From NCBI RefSeq assembly GCF_003044185.1, contig NZ_PYYB01000001.1:744001-808000 (forward strand): a stretch of DNA of 64,000 nt, written 5' to 3'. A program made the position numbers and the translations under genes. Each line of letters starts with the position of its first letter. The first letter of the stretch is position 1. The notes beneath the pieces are model-generated. The model had not been told where the DNA came from. It was given only the letters and a program-made list of their open reading frames with translations, and did no database searches. This DNA is from Paraconexibacter algicola. Its GTDB lineage: Bacteria; Actinomycetota; Thermoleophilia; Solirubrobacterales; Solirubrobacteraceae. Below are positions 62,155 through 64,000 of the stretch, one piece after another.

Positions 62155-63294
62155 CTAGGCGGCGCGCGGGAGGCGCAGGACGCGCTCGGCGACGATGTTC
62201 TTGAGGATCTCGGTGGTGCCGCCCTCGATCGAGTTGCCGCGCGAGCGCAGCAGCTCGTAGGCCCAGGGCGTGCCGGCGACGAGGGCGTCCGCGCCGACGA
62301 CGTCGGCGGCGGTCTGCGCGAGCAGCTGGTTGGTCTCCGACCACAGCCACTTGGTCAGCGACCCCTCCGGCCCGGGCTGGCCGTACCTCTCGATCGTGCT
62401 GAGCCCGCGGTAGGCGAGCAGCCGGAGGTTCTCGGTGCGCAGGTGCAGGTCGCCGAGGCGGTCGGCGACGACGGGGTCGTCGATCCGGCCGTTCTGCACC
62501 GCGGCGGTGACGAGGTCGTCGAGCACGTTGCGCATCCGGACCTGCAGGAAGAAGCCCAGGCCGGCGCGCTCGTTCATCAGCGTGGTCAGCGCGACCTTCC
62601 AGCCGTTGCCCTCACCGCCGAGGAGGTTCTCGTGCGGGATCCGGGCCTCCTCGATGAACAGCTCGTTGAACTCGGCCTCGCCGGTGATCTGGACGAGCGG
62701 CCGGACCTGGATCTCGGCCTGCTCCATGTCCATGAGGAAGTAGCTGAGCCCCTTGTGCTTGGGCACGTCCTGGTCGGTGCGCGCGACGAGCATGCACCAC
62801 TTCGAGTGCTGGGCACCGGAGGTCCAGACCTTCTGGCCGGTGACGACCCACTCGTCCCCGTCGCGGACGGCCTTCGTCTTGAGCGACGCGAGGTCGGACC
62901 CGGCCTCGGGCTCGGAGAAGCCCTGGCACCAGATCTCCTCGGCGCTGAGGATCGGGGTGAGGTAGCGGTCCTGCTGCTCCTCCGTGCCCCAGGCCATGAT
63001 CGTCGGACCGGCGAGCAGCAGCCCGAGGACGTTCGCGGCCAGTGGCGCACGCGCACGGCCGAGCTCCTCGAAGTAGATCGCGGACTGCGTGAGCGTCGCG
63101 TCGCGGCCCCCGTAGCGGGAGGGCCAGTGGACCGCGGCCCAGCCGCCGTCGTAGAGCGTGCGCTGCCAGTCGCGACGGAACGCGTACTGCTCGTCCTCGT
63201 CGCCGTGGGGCATCTCGCCCGGATGGTGGTCGGCCAGCCAGCTGCGCAGCTCGTCGCGGAACGCGAGCTCGGCCTCGGAGAAGGTCAGGTCCAT
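62155..63294 (-). CDS. Acyl-CoA dehydrogenase, longer subunit
   Basis: A 379-residue enzyme. Family signatures are WPSRYGGRDATLTQSAIYFEEL, WCQGFSEPEAGSDLASLKTKA, DEWVVTGQKVWTSGAQHSKWC and the terminal SRGNSIEGGTTEILKNIVAERVL. It resembles FadE subunits of heteromeric dehydrogenases that act on bulky CoA thioesters. AGGAGGG precedes the ATG. It lies just after the TetR gene on the same strand, which probably represses this unit. Confidence 0.92.
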   Translation of the reverse strand: MDLTFSEAELAFRDELRSWLADHHPGEMPHGDEDEQYAFRRDWQRTLYDGGWAAVHWPSRYGGRDATLTQSAIYFEELGRARAPLAANVLGLLLAGPTIMAWGTEEQQDRYLTPILSAEEIWCQGFSEPEAGSDLASLKTKAVRDGDEWVVTGQKVWTSGAQHSKWCMLVARTDQDVPKHKGLSYFLMDMEQAEIQVRPLVQITGEAEFNELFIEEARIPHENLLGGEGNGWKVALTTLMNERAGLGFFLQVRMRNVLDDLVTAAVQNGRIDDPVVADRLGDLHLRTENLRLLAYRGLSTIERYGQPGPEGSLTKWLWSETNQLLAQTAADVVGADALVAGTPWAYELLRSRGNSIEGGTTEILKNIVAERVLRLPRAA

Positions 63295-63297
63295 CGG

Positions 63298-63981
63298 TCA
63301 GGCCCTCCTGCTTGCGGGATCGGTGGAGGCCGCGCCCGTGAGGAGCGCGGCGGCGGTGCGGACGAAGCTCTCGGTGTGGCCCGGGAGGCGCTCGACGCCC
63401 TCGGCGTGCACCCGGGCGCAGATGAGCTGGTCGAGGCCGGCGCTGACGACGAACAGCTCGTCGGCGGTGAGCGCACGCAGCGACGGGTCGAGCTTGCGGG
63501 CCAGGCGGAACGCGCGCTGGTACTCGGTCGCGAACCGGCGCAGCACGCCGTCCCGCGCGATCTGCGCGGCCGGGCCGGCGGCGTGGATCTCCAGCAGGTA
63601 GGTGCGCGCGAACTGCGGCTCGTGGGCGAGCGTGCCGAGGTAGGCCGTCATGCCGCCGCGCAGGGCGCCCCGCCAGTCCGTGCTGTCGGCACCCGCTCGA
63701 GCGCCCTCGCGGACACGGGCGAGGAGGACGTCGGTGCCGTGGGCGTATGCCTCCAGGAAGCACTGCTCCTTCGCTGCGAACAGCCCGTAGAACGTGCCGC
63801 GGCTCACGCGCGCGGCGCGGACGACGTCGGCGACGGTCGCGGCGGCGTAGCCCTTCTCGGCGACGACGCGGCTGATCGCGTCGAGGATCCGTGCCCGCTG
63901 GGCGTCCTCGACGGTCGGGCCGGCGCCCCCGAGCAACGGCTCGAGGTCCGGGTGCGTCCCGACGAGACTCCCCTGCTCCAC
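63298..63981 (-). CDS. TetR-family transcriptional regulator
   Basis: A 227-residue repressor. The N-terminal helix-turn-helix AQRARILDAISRVVAEKGYAAATVADVVRAARVSRGTFYGLFAAKEQCF is typical, followed by a ligand-binding helical domain. The GTG at 63981 has TAGGGT 7 nt upstream. It probably controls the acyl-CoA dehydrogenase pair 3 nt downstream and senses an acyl-CoA or related compound. Confidence 0.9.
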   Translation of the reverse strand: MEQGSLVGTHPDLEPLLGGAGPTVEDAQRARILDAISRVVAEKGYAAATVADVVRAARVSRGTFYGLFAAKEQCFLEAYAHGTDVLLARVREGARAGADSTDWRGALRGGMTAYLGTLAHEPQFARTYLLEIHAAGPAAQIARDGVLRRFATEYQRAFRLARKLDPSLRALTADELFVVSAGLDQLICARVHAEGVERLPGHTESFVRTAAALLTGAASTDPASRRA

Positions 63982-63988
63982 GCCGCGT

Positions 63989-63994
63989 ACCCTA
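63989..63994 (-). promoter_or_regulatory. -10 box TAGGGT of the TetR/FadE unit
   Basis: TAGGGT on the minus strand lies 7 nt before the GTG at 63981, a leaderless spacing. Confidence 0.5.
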
Positions 63995-64000
63995 GGAGTA

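Overview
The window is very GC-rich and densely coded, with many GTG starts and 4-nt ATGA/GTGA stop-start overlaps. Gene content points to a high-GC actinobacterium, probably of the Thermoleophilia/Solirubrobacterales type: a fused CydDC transporter, an RskA-like anti-sigma factor, AcnA aconitase, exported ferritin-like pairs and many small secreted proteins of unknown function. Taxonomy is an inference from gene content; no rRNA or tRNA gene was seen. Many genes have a TAnnnT -10 box 6-8 nt before the start codon and no ribosome binding site, so leaderless transcripts look common.

Layout. 1-9.4 kb: a truncated LuxR-type ATPase regulator, a HAD phosphatase, a two-gene membrane unit, an M42 aminopeptidase, a transglutaminase-like protein, and a GMC oxidoreductase/subunit-3/ThuA operon. 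9.4-15 kb: an ECF sigma/anti-sigma pair divergent from a two-repeat secreted protein, then an OmpR-type two-component system followed by a secreted protein and a PepSY protein. 15-18.4 kb: aconitase and a VapBC pair with a palindromic operator. 18.5-26.6 kb: a zinc-starvation island with a zinc-binding lipoprotein, zinc-free ribosomal proteins S18 and L33, DUF1826, Zur, a His-rich peptide and two CobW GTPases. A 23-bp motif is shared upstream of the S18 and L33 genes. An amine oxidase and a PucR-type regulator sit inside this island.

26.7-28.7 kb: a small membrane protein and two exported ferritin-like proteins. 28.7-36.7 kb: cytochrome bd oxidase (cydA, cydB, fused cydDC) followed by an ANTAR regulator, with a HisKA_2 kinase divergent from cydA. 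36.7-37.25 kb: non-coding, with three 48-bp palindromic elements. 37.25-46.7 kb: a long minus-strand run built round a copper/disulfide operon (CopC-CopD, two YcnI, DsbA-like, VKOR, CopC). Six exported proteins in this run are predicted to mature with histidine as first residue. 46.8-53.2 kb: DUF427, a second amine oxidase, IlvD, TerC behind a probable yybP-ykoY manganese riboswitch, an ACT-GNAT fusion and a DUF3817 protein. 53.3-55.8 kb: a second copy of the ferritin pair, another small membrane protein and a cytochrome c. 55.8-59.7 kb: a manganese/zinc-type ABC transporter with a 20-bp palindromic operator and a permease carrying a fused winged-helix domain. 59.7-64 kb: an NHL-repeat protein, two acyl-CoA dehydrogenases and a TetR regulator.

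The unifying theme is metal homeostasis: zinc, copper with thiol oxidation, manganese, and iron-type ferritin-like proteins. Four paralogues of one uncharacterised small membrane protein sit beside the ferritin and copper loci. The least described parts are the N-terminal-histidine operon, that small membrane family and the palindromic repeats.
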